Assembly (NCBI GenBank): GCA_026168455.1
Contig: CM047431.1
Location: 27,221,569 to 27,285,568 of the forward strand
Source of the DNA: Theocolax elegans
Lineage: Eukaryota > Arthropoda > Insecta > Hymenoptera > Cerocephalidae
Reading direction: 5' to 3'
DNA: 64,000 bases
Part shown: positions 54,451 to 64,000 of the stretch, one piece after another
How positions within the stretch are numbered: position 1 is the stretch's first letter
How the letters are laid out: every line of letters begins with the position of its first letter
Translations under genes and position numbers: made by a program
Notes under the pieces: model-generated
What the model was told of the DNA's origin: nothing
What the model saw: only the letters and a program-made list of their open reading frames with translations
The model's database searches: none

Positions 54451-55802
54451 CTTGGTTTGTTTACGAAAAATCGATATAAAAAATTTTTCCTTTGAATCAA
54501 CTGAGTGGACGATAATAAATTGATTATTAATACGTCACTTTATCGGTTCAGAATATTAATCTACGTATTATATTTTCAACCAATAAATAAAATTTAAAAA
54601 CTTAGACAATAAAATCTAAAATAATTTTTTAACAATCATCGTCAATAATCACAAAATTTGGATAATATTTGATTTCTAAAATTGTCAACGATTGTCTTAA
54701 AACTTCACAAATTTAACCTATATTTTTCATTTATAAATGTAACTCCCCGTTAATTGCTGTTGATAATTCTTACAAATTAATAATAATACAGTCGATATTT
54801 ATTGTCATTTTTTTCCATTATGTTCATCATATAGATTTTAAGTTTTTAAGTTTTTTATTCGCGAGAAATTTTCATAGAATTAAGTTTGTAGTAAGTAATG
54901 TCCATCTGTAGATAATTAGGTTACCTTTTTTATGTTATACTTAAAGAAGAAAAGAACTATTACATTTTGGAACGCCATTTGACTTGGTTCATAATCCTAT
55001 TGTAAAATTGGCTTAGGTTCTTCGTATCCTCTTTAACATTAATCGCATATTTTAATTTCATTAGATGTAGTGTCCTTATTCACCAATGTACCTGAAATTT
55101 AGTAATTATAGATATTTTGTTCGTTCTTTATTTTTTATATTTATTTCAATAAATTCATTTTATTAATAAAAATTCAATCCAGTGTACGAGTAATTGAATT
55201 TTGATCCACGTACGATTTCTTCCGTGATCCTAGGAGTCCGCACATTTTTAATTGACAAGTGCTCGATGCGATATCCCTATTTCGCGGTCAATTTCAGATT
55301 TGATTTTTATCTAGTTGTTATCTGAAACCAGACATCGGTTTCGGACTAACACTTAACAGATTTGATAGAGCGGACAGGTAATCGACTTCGCAACACGGGA
55401 AAAATACAGTCATTTAAATACGGTAAGTTCAACCGTACCGCTGAGCAGCAGCGATAATGTTACAATATATATATAACACCTATAATATATTTGTGTAATA
55501 TATATGAAAATCTATAATATATTTGTTTTATATAAAAAGTTTCAGGTATTTATCCAATTATGTAACAGGTATAACTGGTTATACATGTTGTTTTGTATTT
55601 GTAAGCAGTTTAAAGACTGAAAAGTATCTGTGACTAACACTAAACAGTATATTTTAGTGTTATTGTGGAATAGCAATGCCCTATTGTTTGAATACAAGTA
55701 TACGGTTAATCTGTTTCTTTTTCAATTTGTAATTTTCATTCTCCATTGTTAAATTAGTAAATAGTCGATTGTTGAGGGTCAATAATAAATAAATCCAATT
55801 TA
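54451..55802. other. Unassigned AT-rich DNA
   Basis: No gene. ATTATCTACAGATGG (54,064) and CCATCTGTAGATAAT (54,902) are an inverted pair that may mark the ends of an insertion around the Penelope-like copy's end, or a decayed foldback. Confidence 0.3.
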
Positions 55803-55862
55803 TTTATGTAAGTGCACAACGTTTCGTCTGCTAGGTTTGCAGACCTCTTCAGCTGCTTAATA
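55803..55862 (-). mobile_element. Penelope-like terminal signature, minus orientation
   Basis: On the minus strand AGCTGAAGAGGTCTGCAAAC then CAGACGAAACGTTGTGCAC, again the GAAACGT-containing end typical of this superfamily. No adjacent coding sequence. Confidence 0.45.
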
Positions 55863-57312
55863 ATGAATATAATGTTACAGCCCAAGTGAGCTTCGTCGAA
55901 CTTACTGTTTCTTTTTCCTTAAAATGCATTCTTTAAAAATACTATAACTTTGTTTACAATGCTATGCCGCACTCAAACTTTGCATCATTTTGAAGGTAAT
56001 TAATCATGAATGAATTAGATTTTTGAATGGATAAAAAATTTCTGATAATATAACACTTTTTCTTGACTATAAAGCTTTTTATTAATTATAACTATAACTA
56101 GTGTTTTAAAATAATATAAATGAAATATATTAACATATTCTTCTTGAAATTTATAAATTTTTACAAATTTGATGTATATGTTAAAGCCGAGATATAATTT
56201 TCTACATTTAATATAAGGTTTCTATCCTTTCCTATTTATAATATTCACGCATGACTAGCAAATTACTAAAGGAAGTCTATCGTGTGAGTTAGGTTATTTT
56301 CGCACCTTTTCGCGGGTTTCTCACCCGTCCCGTTTTATCATAGATTATCGTAGGAGCTTCGAGTTCATTTAATTTGTCAACTATTAACCAGAATTGCGCA
56401 AGCCTTCGATTGCGCTGATACCGAGACTGATCTATTGATGTTATTAACCCGAACAATGTAATTAGATAGTTTAGTTTATAATAAGTGTTTAATGGTATAT
56501 TGTTGTATTTGCCAGTGATAATAAACATCTAAATTGTCTTATTAATGGTAATTATTAATTTGCCAAGTCTTCCGCTTCCAGTATAAATACGTATATTGGT
56601 GAGCCAAAATTAATTTATTTGCTGTTGATAAGCCACCACATAATTTTTGGTCATTCGAGCCGGATGTGCGGATACATTTTTACAAGCAAAGTGAAGTGTG
56701 ACAATTATTATTGAGTGATAATAAAAAGAAAAGGGACATAATGCACTAAATTTCGGACAGCTTTTCCTTTTTGCGAGAGACCTTTGTTACGTGCAATTTA
56801 GAAATGAGAATATTAGTGTTAATTGCTAAAAGAAAAATAAAGAATTAAGTGTCGAGAGGTTAACGGCCATGCTGTAACTCCGAAAGAAAATTTGCATCTG
56901 TAGTTAAAGAACGAGGAGGTGGTCGTTAAATTTCACTGATCAAAATCGACTTCCATTTCTCTCTCAGACCGTTACAGGAGTTTAAATTTTTGCTGCCGAG
57001 ACATTGGCCATCTTGAAAGTATTATACGGCGGTTGATAAATGTGAACTAAATAAAAGAAAGTAATTCATTTATACTCTGCTTATGCCGTCTAAGTATTAT
57101 ATTTTAAGCACTATCTCTCGTACTTTATTATATAACATTACTATATAACTAACAAATTATTAACGAATTGTTGGACAAAGATTAATAATTACTAAAAATA
57201 AATCTAGCTGCTTATATATCAAAATATATTTGTTTTCAACACTGATTAATTACTTTATCTAGTAACTTTATCTAGTAAGTTCAGTAGTAACACTGATTAC
57301 TACTTTATCATT
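55863..57312 (+). other. Probable BEL/Pao LTR remnant and leader
   Basis: TTTTTGGTCATTCGAGCCGGAT (about 56,648) resembles the leader sequence that follows the 5' LTR in BEL/Pao elements, so the 5' LTR should end near 56,640. A TGTTACAGCCC at 55,881 is a possible LTR start. I see no 3' LTR to compare with. The 79-codon minus frame at 56,289-56,528 has no known motif. Confidence 0.35.
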
Positions 57313-57968
57313 ATGGATGAAGAAGTTATTAATAATGCTTTAGACGATTAGAAGCGTGTCGTTAGCCTGATCGGACAATTTAATAGCGCAACTAAATCTG
57401 AAGCAGCTTCTCATTCTTCTGCAGTGGATGTCGAAGCTCGGTTAGATTTATTAGAATCGTATTGACAGAAATTCTATGAAAATGATTTTCAGTTGCAGAG
57501 GAAGCTCAGGCACTGATTAATAGGACTTATTTCAAAGCACAGGTGTTTAATCAAGGATTGCAACTTTATGTTTCAGCTAAAGCTTAGTTTTCTGAAAAAT
57601 CTAAGGTATTTCAAGCGACACCGATGGTGCCAGGCCCGGTAACGGGAGCTGTTGCTGGGAATGCTGTGTCCCACTAATCGTCGTTGGAAAAACTAAAGCT
57701 ACCTCGATTCAACGGAAAGCAACGTGATTTGGAAGCGTATAAACAGAAGTTTCAGCCCTTAACTTTGAAAGACGCTACTATTACTGCGGTGGTTAAATTC
57801 CAACATTTGCTGAACTACCTTGGAAGGTGAGACCGCCGACAAACTGAAGGGTATTCAAATAATTGCCGCCAATTTTCAGGCTGCTTGGGATACGTTGTGC
57901 CGGAGGTATGATAATAAGTTTTTACGTTTCGCGGTTCAGATGCAAGCATTGTCAACGTTCGCGGCGCA
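57313..57968 (+). pseudogene. BEL/Pao gag, 5' part
   Basis: The ATG at 57,313 opens MDEEVINNALDD followed by a TAG. After further stops, LEKLKLPRFNGKQRDLEAYK (about 57,690) is the conserved entry of the BEL-type gag domain (DUF1759). KLKGIQIIAANFQAAWDTLC and RRYDNKFLRFAVQMQALSTF continue it to the foldback border. Several stops and frame changes make it non-functional. Confidence 0.75.
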
Positions 57969-58990
57969 CAGTGGCGTAAAAATGATATATTTTTTTTCAA
58001 ATTACTCTGCAACGGTCAATTTTAAAGCAAATGAAACAAATTTTTTTTTTAAATCTTCGTTTTTAAATTCTCTATCGATCCCTCTGATCCATTTTTTCAA
58101 ATCTCGATCGGTTGACCCTGCAAAGTCATGTGAAGGTCAATTTTCTGTTTTTCTTACTTTTTCCACTTAAATGACCCAGTAAAGGTGCGGTTTAGCAAAA
58201 TAAACTTCAGGTAAAAGTTGTACCACTTCGGAGGGGAAATGTGTTGGTCATCTTCGCTACTACCTTCAAGGTCATTTTCAAGGTCATACTTTATATTTTT
58301 ATGACCAAATTCTTTTTTTGTCCCTAATTTAAACGGGGATGAAAAACATGTGAAGTTAATCTTCAAATTATCGTGAACGTCATTTTCAAGGTCATTTCAA
58401 GGTTAGCTATCCATTTTTATGAAAATACTAAAAAAGTGAAAATGAAGAAATTTCAGATTTATCCTTACACGTTTAAACATAATTGTAGGATAATTTTAGG
58501 CAAACTACTTTTTACATTACAATAATGCTCGCAGAGGAAGCAATATAATTAAACTAGATAAAAAAGGATAGCAAACCTTGAAATGACCTTGAAAATGACG
58601 TTCACGATAATTTGAAGATTAACTTCACATGTTTTTCAAAAAAAGAATTTGGTCATAAAAATATAAAGTATGACCTTGAAAATGACTTTGAAGGTAGTAG
58701 CGAAGATGACCAACACATTTCCCCTCCGAAGTGGTACAACTTTTACCTGAAGTTTATTTTGCTAAACCACACCTTTACTGGGTCATTTAAATGGAAAAAG
58801 TAAGAAAAACAGAAAATTGACCTTCACATGACTTTGCAGGGTCAACCGATCGAGATTTGAAAAAATGGATCAGAGGGATCGATAGAGAATTTAAAAACGA
58901 AGATTTAAAAAAAAATTTGTTCCATTTGCTTTAAAATTGACCATTGCAGAGTAATTTGAAAAAAAAATATATCATTTTACGCCACTGTGC
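57969..58990. mobile_element. 1-kb foldback element inside BEL gag
   Basis: Arms of about 420 bp (57,969-58,395 and 58,570-58,990) are inverted copies, with ends CACAGTGGCGTAAAA and TTTTACGCCACTGTG. CAGTGGCG termini are typical of hAT-type elements, but I cannot identify an 8-bp target duplication. The arms contain many AAGGTCA/TGACCTT hexamers. The mirror-image frames at 58,154-58,366 (-) and 58,612-58,803 (+) are one arm read from each side and are not genes. Confidence 0.85.
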
Positions 58991-59713
58991 GGGGGCTTGC
59001 AAAGAAACTGTATGGCAACTGAACTTCCTGTTGTATACTACCAACGAAAGTATTAATACTTTTCGCGCACTAGGTAGATTAGTTGAATACTGGGACGATA
59101 TTCTGGTTCAATTTATCGAGAGTAAGTTGGCCTCTTCAATTCGCATGGATTGTGTTAAAGGAAAAATCCGTATAGTTTTCAACGCATCGCAACAGGACTC
59201 AAGAGGGCAATCCTTAAATTCATGTTTACATATAGGACCTAAATTGGAAGAGGACATCGTGATTACTGTTGCAACGTGACGAACCTTGATTGGCAACGAA
59301 TATTATGGCGACGTCACTCTGATGCTACGGTGGAAAGTTTTAGATTGAATACGGTAACATATGGTACAGCTTGTGCTCCTTTTCTTGCCAATGCTTGTAT
59401 GTTGCAATTTGCCGACGATGAGCAAACTAGGTTCCCGATAGCGGCTGATTTATTACGAAAAAGTCGATACGCAGATGACTTTTTCACCGGGGACTATACT
59501 GTTATCGAAACTTTGGAAGCAACAAAGCAACTTATTGAGATTTTGTTTTCAGCTGGTATGCAGGTTGGAAAATGGGCAGTAAATTCTGTTGATCTGCTGC
59601 AGGATCTAAATCTAGATCCATCAAAGGATAAAGAGATTGTACTCAGCGAACAGGAAACGGTGTCAACGTTGGGTGTACGGTGGTGTCCTTTCGAAGATGC
59701 CTTTTGTTTTTAA
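58990..59713 (+). pseudogene. BEL/Pao gag tail fused to reverse transcriptase
   Basis: One frame reads gag C-terminal sequence (TFRALGRLVEYWDDILVQFI, ESKLASSIRM) and then, within a few residues, the RT entry KGKIRIVFNASQQDSRGQSL and NSCLHIGPKLEEDI. The next frame (59,276-59,713) starts inside the RT palm: VTYGTACAPFLANACMLQFA, then the catalytic box RKSRYADDFFTGDYT (YADD, the BEL/Pao form) and GMQVGKWAVNSVDLL. The palm segment carrying the first catalytic Asp is missing. Confidence 0.85.
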
Positions 59714-60374
59714 TTTCAGTCGACAAGTTGTCGAAAGACGTAACTAATAGATTGATGTTAGCGGAGATTGCAAGGCTATTTGATCCGGTTGGTTGGTTGT
59801 CGCCAGTGATTATTAAAGCAAAAATAATGTTGCAACGACTTTGGTTGAAAGGTTGTAGACTAGGATGATCCGATTCCAGAAGATTTAAAGGCTAATTGGA
59901 TATTATTTAGGGCTCATCTGGTTGAGATTAGAACAATTAAAATTCCGAGATGGTTTGGTACCTTTTCATCGGCAGAGTGGAATCTACACTGTTTTTGTGA
60001 TGCGTCAGAGAAAGCATATGCTGCATCATTGTATTTAGTTGTGAAAACTGCGTATCAGATGGTTTCAAGCTTGATAGTCGCTAAATCTAAAGTCGCGTGC
60101 TTCTTCTGTGCTTTCAGCAAGGTTAACTGCATATATTTTGCCAAAATTAAATAATCAACCTGTTAGAATTTATAGTTGGTCGGAATCGAAAGTTGTTTTA
60201 ACTTGGCTCCCAGGACATCCGTCGAAATGGAAGACATTTATAGCTAATAGAGTTAGTAAAATACATACGAGTATGCATGTTACTTCCTGGAGGCATGTAT
60301 CTTCAGCGGAAAACCCAGCCGATTTAGCTACGAGGGGTGAGACTCCAAAAAGTCTTCGAGATTCTTCGTTTTAA
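59680..60374 (+). pseudogene. BEL/Pao RT connection and RNase H
   Basis: TNRLMLAEIARLFDPVGWLS and VIIKAKIMLQRLWLKG are the conserved BEL/Pao segment after the RT. RNase H follows with WNLHCFCDASEKAYAASLYL (first Asp), a frameshift near 60,090, then VRIYSWSESKVVLTWLPGHP and VSSAENPADLATRGETPKSL. The last is the highly conserved BEL motif with Asp in NPAD. The frame ends at a TAA near 60,372. Confidence 0.8.
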
Positions 60375-60539
60375 TGGCATGAACCTGGTTGGTTAACTTT
60401 GCAGGAGTCTGAGTGGCCTAGTGTATGTAACTTTTCAACGGATTTGGAATCCAAAAGTTTTGAGAAGTGTCATGGTTTTACTACTGTAAATCAGGGAATT
60501 TCTCTGATTGGTTCATCAAGTTTTCGCCTCTCGAGCAAA

Positions 60540-61000
60540 TCATTAGAATTTTGGCATATATTTATAGATGGCTTACTAATGTCAAGCTAGCTAATGCAGA
60601 GCGTAGGCGAAATTGGTTATCGTCGTCAGAGTTGTCTGTTGGTAAATGTACTTTGTTCAAATTGGTAAAACAAGAAATTTAGCCAAGACTTTCGCCTTTT
60701 CTGGATCCTAATGGGTTACTTAGGGTTGGAAGCAGATTGCAGAACTCGTATTTATCGGAAGCTGAGAAGCACCCTATTATTTTGCCTAATCATCTCCACA
60801 TTACGAAACTTCTGGTTTGGCAGTCATTTGTTCACGTTGCATGGAGGTTCGATTTTAGTGCAAAGTCATCTGTCTCGTCAATACTGGATAATTCAAAGGC
60901 GTAATTTTATACCAGGCGTAGTTCGAAAGTGCGTCAAATGCGCTCGTTACAATGTAGTTACACAAAATCAATTGATGAGATCGTTGCCTGCTATTTATAT
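60540..61000 (+). pseudogene. BEL/Pao integrase zinc-binding region
   Basis: After linker sequence (ANAERRRNWLSSSELSVGKC) one frame reads HPIILPNHLHITKLLVWQ (the HHCC histidines), and another IIQRRNFIPGVVRKCVKCAR with the CxxC pair, then QNQLMRSLPA. No catalytic core follows. The sequence ends in the inverted motif AAGGTGCCACACGCCACCTT and the satellite. Confidence 0.75.
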
Positions 61001-61029
61001 TAAGGTGCCACACGCCACCTTAATATACA

Positions 61030-62290
61030 TCTGTAAATAGTGGAGTTATCTGATATAACACAAAAATTCTCGAAATATCCAGAAAATCGCGTAATTAGTG
61101 GAGATATCCCAGAATATCTCAAATATTCCCGAAATATCCAGGAAAACCCGTAATTACTGGAGCTATCCCGGAATACCTCAAATATTCCCGAAAAATTGAG
61201 GAAATCCAGTAATTAGTGTAGTAATCCTGGAATACCTCAGAAATACCCGAAATATCCAGGATATCCCATTATTTGTGGAGTTACCCCAGAACAGCTCAAA
61301 TATTCCCGAAATATCCACGAAACCCCGTCATTGGTGGAGTTATCCCGGAATTCCTCAAAAATTTCCGAAAATATCCAGGAAATCCCGTTACGAGTCAAGT
61401 TATCAGAAATAAAGAAATAACTCAGAAATTCCTGAAATATTTAGGAAATCCCGTAATTTGTGGACGTAACCCGGGATAACTCAAATATTCCCGAAATATC
61501 CATGAAATTCCGTAATTAGTGGAGATATTCGGGATAGCTCAAATATTCCCGAAATATCGAGGTACTCAAGTAATTAGTGCAGTTACCCAAGAACATCTCA
61601 AATATTCCCGAAATATCCTCGAAATGCCATAATTGGTGGAGCTATCCCGGAATTCCTCAAATATTCCCGAAAAATCCAGGGAATCCCGTAAGTTGTGTAG
61701 TTCTCTCGAAATACTTAAAAAATCGCGTCATATTCAGGAAATCCTGTAATTAGTGATGTTATCCCGGATTTCCACAAATACTCCCGAAATATCCAGGAAA
61801 TCGCGTAATTAGTGGAGATATCTCGGAATAACTCAAACATTCCCGAAATATCCAGGAAATCCCGTAATTAGTGGAGATCTCACGGAATACCTCAAATATT
61901 CCCGAAAATTCCAGGAAATCCCGTTATTAATGGATGTATCCCGGAATAACTCAAATATTCCCGGAATATCCAGGAAATTCCGTATTTAGTGGAGATATCC
62001 CGGAATACCTCAAATATTCCCGAAATATCCAGGAAATTCCGTAATTAGTCGAGTTATCCCGGAATACCTCAAATATTCCCCAAATATCCAGGAAATCCCG
62101 TAATTAGTGGAGTTATCCCGGAACATCACAAATATTTCCAAAATATCCACGAAATCCCGTAATTGGTGGAGTTTTCCCGGAATTCCTCAAATGTTCTCGA
62201 AATATCCTCGAAATGTCGTAATTAGGGTAGTTCTTCCGGAATACCTCAGAAATTCCAGAAATATTCAGGAAATCCCATAAGTAGTAGAGT
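61030..62290. repeat. 60-bp satellite, about 21 copies
   Basis: Diverged tandem copies of GAAATATCCAGGAAATCCCG then TAATTAGTGGAGTTATCCCG and GAATACCTCAAATATTCCC in close to exact 60-bp register. Because 60 is divisible by three, open frames across it show a 20-residue period (for example GNPVIGGVIPEFLKN). They are not genes. Confidence 0.95.
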
Positions 62291-62806
62291 GTGAAGGTGT
62301 CATCATAAAGGCGCACCTAAAAAGGAATAATAAATATTAATATGTATACTAGCTATGAACCCTCGCTTCGCTCGCGATTTACACATATTAAAGGGTTGAT
62401 GTAATATTTTTATACGATTTATAAATAATGATATGTTTATAACATATTTTTTCAAAAAATAAAAATATAATTATAAGTATAAAATATCGTAAGATTACAC
62501 TTTACAATATTATCTATGGTTGATAAAAGCAGGTATTATAGTATATTAATATCAGTATATTTTTTATTGTTTTTTTTATTTTTTAGAAAAATAAAAACGC
62601 TACGTTTTCGCATTATTTGTGATGATTTTTCAGTACGATTATAAGATAAGATATAAGATGGGATATATATAATGGGATGAATTTAATATCCTAAATTATA
62701 TAATATATTAAAAAATAATATGATACATGGTCCTTGTGAGTTAAAAAATAAAAATAGTGTATGTATGAATGAAGATAAAACACTCTGTGCAAAAAATTTT
62801 CCAACA
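62291..62806. other. AT-rich spacer
   Basis: No gene. ACTAGCTATGAACCCTCGCT and TCGCTCGCG near 62,348 form a small GC-rich hairpin-like motif that recurs at the ends of some insect non-autonomous elements, and the rest is AT-rich. Confidence 0.3.
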
Positions 62807-62810
62807 CCAT

Positions 62811-63936
62811 TGTCACGTCGCACTGGGGATCAGGGTGCGGATGATCAAATTTAAGTTTTATTATCAATTATTAATTAATTAGTTTATTTATTACAGTGGG
62901 TGTTAGTCGCGCACGTTCCGATATAATTGTCGTGATTTGCTACTCGATTAAAACGCTCAATTGGATATACGTAATTATCTCTAGTGATAGTAACAAGGAA
63001 AAGAAGCTGGGGAGTACACGGGAGTTCGCGGCACACACACAGGCAAAGGAAACGGCTATCAATATTGGCACTAGGTCGCACAAACTTTTGGCGATGCTGG
63101 CACACGTGCGGCACACACGCTTCGCTATGTTCTTTCTCTCTCTTTCTCGCTGACGTCACGTCGGTACTTCGATCGGTAGTTCCGAATCGGCGGTCGGACG
63201 AGCTCTGAGCTCTCGTCGTCGTCGACGCGAGAGAGTTGCTGCGCGCATGCGCCGTGACCACTTCGTGCGTACGCGGCCTTATGACACGTGCGGCTTAACG
63301 AAGATGTCCGCCGCGCACGAACGTAAACAACAGCGAGTTGGTGGCGACGACGACGTAGCTGTTCGGTCTTCCTTCGTGGTCTTCTTGGCTGCCCCCTTCT
63401 TCTCTCTTGGCGATCACTGGCTCGAGGACTCGGGAATGCGGTACAGCGTGTTTACCTGGGTGAGTTATAAACCGTACGGCTACTGGGTTTATGTGTTGTT
63501 GTTTCACCTAACCACTCCTCTGCAACCATCCTATACACAGCTGTTCAACTGCTGTGTGATCCTGTCCTCCTCCTTTGTAAGGTGCACATTGTAAGCAGTA
63601 ATCTTACAGGTTTATTTGCTGTACTAGATGGCTGCTGTGGGAGGCAATTGGCTACGCTGCTTCTCCAGGTGTGCTGTAAGGGACTTCTCCTCACCACTTC
63701 CTGGCACTGTTTAGACTTCAAGCTTCCTCTGGATCTTCCTGAAGACTCCTCCGCTCTTACTTGTGTGCTCGGTGACGTGGCTGGCCTGTGTGTGTAGGCT
63801 GATAGGGTTCGGTGAGGCTTAGGTAGGGTTTGGTAAGGCTTAGGTAGGGTTCGGTAAGGCTTAGGTAGGTTTCGGTAATGACTTGAATGGGCTACGTGCT
63901 CGCTTAACTTTGACATGCATTAAATGCATTGTCACA
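62811..63936 (-). repeat. Solo LTR related to Gypsy-A
   Basis: 1,126 bp, bounded by TGTCACGTCGCACTGGGGAT and GCATTGTCACA, with a 4-bp target duplication CCAT (62,807-62,810 and 63,937-63,940). The terminal 25 bp (CACTGGGGATCAGGGTGC and the GACAATG end) match the Gypsy-A LTR, but the interior differs, so it is a related family. Intact duplication without internal sequence indicates LTR-LTR recombination. The open frames inside have no domains. Confidence 0.92.
63796..63878. repeat. 21-bp tandem repeat within the solo LTR
   Basis: About four copies of TAGGTAGGGTTCGGTAAGGC T. It gives a 7-residue period on the minus strand (LPKPYRT), a by-product of the repeat. Confidence 0.8.
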
Positions 63937-64000
63937 CCATATATCAACCAAACATGGTAATAAACAACAAAAAAATGGTAATAAAATTATATATTCAAAA

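Larger units (their letters stand above)
57313..61000 (+). mobile_element. BEL/Pao LTR retrotransposon, internally deleted
   Basis: Plus-strand remnants in the order gag, (foldback insertion), gag tail, RT, RNase H, integrase zinc domain. Gag passes directly into the RT at about 59,150, so the gag C-terminus, protease and RT N-terminus are deleted. A second smaller RT gap follows at about 59,275. The element ends abruptly near 61,000 at the 60-bp satellite, with the integrase catalytic core missing. Many stops and frameshifts. Confidence 0.85.

Noticed and set aside
61273..62316. Proteins with 20-residue repeats
   Set aside because: They are the 60-bp satellite read in frame; stops and frame changes are frequent and no start context is shared.
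62345..62372. Helitron-like 3' hairpin (CCCTCGCTTCGCTCGCG)
   Set aside because: There is no CTRR end, partner 5' end or Rep/helicase sequence nearby, so the motif alone is insufficient.

Overview
This is a eukaryotic, AT-rich, intron-bearing window that is almost entirely transposable-element (TE) sequence. The mixture of Ty3/Gypsy, BEL/Pao, DIRS and Penelope-like retroelements, foldback/MITE elements, a 5S-derived SINE and tRNA-derived SINEs points to an arthropod genome, most likely an insect and possibly an ant. The ant assignment is an impression only. I see no bacterial operons, CRISPR arrays or intact single-copy host genes.

The backbone of the left half is one broken gene on the minus strand, from about 29,953 down to about 6,445. 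It encodes a transposase-like protein of an arthropod family that I recognise but cannot name. Its coding pieces lie at 29,953-29,485, 22,488-22,424, 19,130-18,611, 10,271-10,129 and 6,959-6,445. Two gaps are GT-AG introns that join in frame. The other two are exact retrotransposon insertions: a Gypsy element at 10,272-18,610 with a 4-bp ATAG target duplication, and a DIRS element at about 22,489-29,483 with a shared ATT. Removing each insertion restores the reading frame. The DIRS element is itself interrupted at 24,634-26,701 by a head-to-head array of an LTR-like unit.

Region by region: 1-2,030 holds Penelope-like fragments and a foldback. 2,400-5,805 is a tandem duplication of about 1.76 kb that runs into 312-bp hairpin-bearing repeats (to 6,440). 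6,445-29,953 is the nested gene described above, with foldbacks in its introns. 30,385-33,540 is a diverged foldback enclosing an LTR. 33,791-34,225 is a 5S-derived SINE. 35,201-35,395 is a 25-bp array. 35,880-37,450 is an inverted cluster of the hairpin repeats carrying a precise TTAA palindromic MITE. 38,255-45,412 is a second Gypsy element (minus strand) with an odd gag-like ORF downstream of pol. 45,413-53,680 is mostly unassigned AT-rich DNA. 53,680-54,450 is a Penelope-like 3' end. 56,640-61,000 is an internally deleted BEL/Pao element split by a 1-kb foldback. 61,030-62,290 is a 60-bp satellite. 62,811-63,936 is a solo LTR related to the first Gypsy element.

Almost every coding region is frameshifted or carries stops, so nothing here is clearly functional as sequenced. 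The window is most informative as a record of nested insertions, in which structural signals (target duplications, inverted termini, a DIRS internal complementary region, splice junctions) can be read directly.
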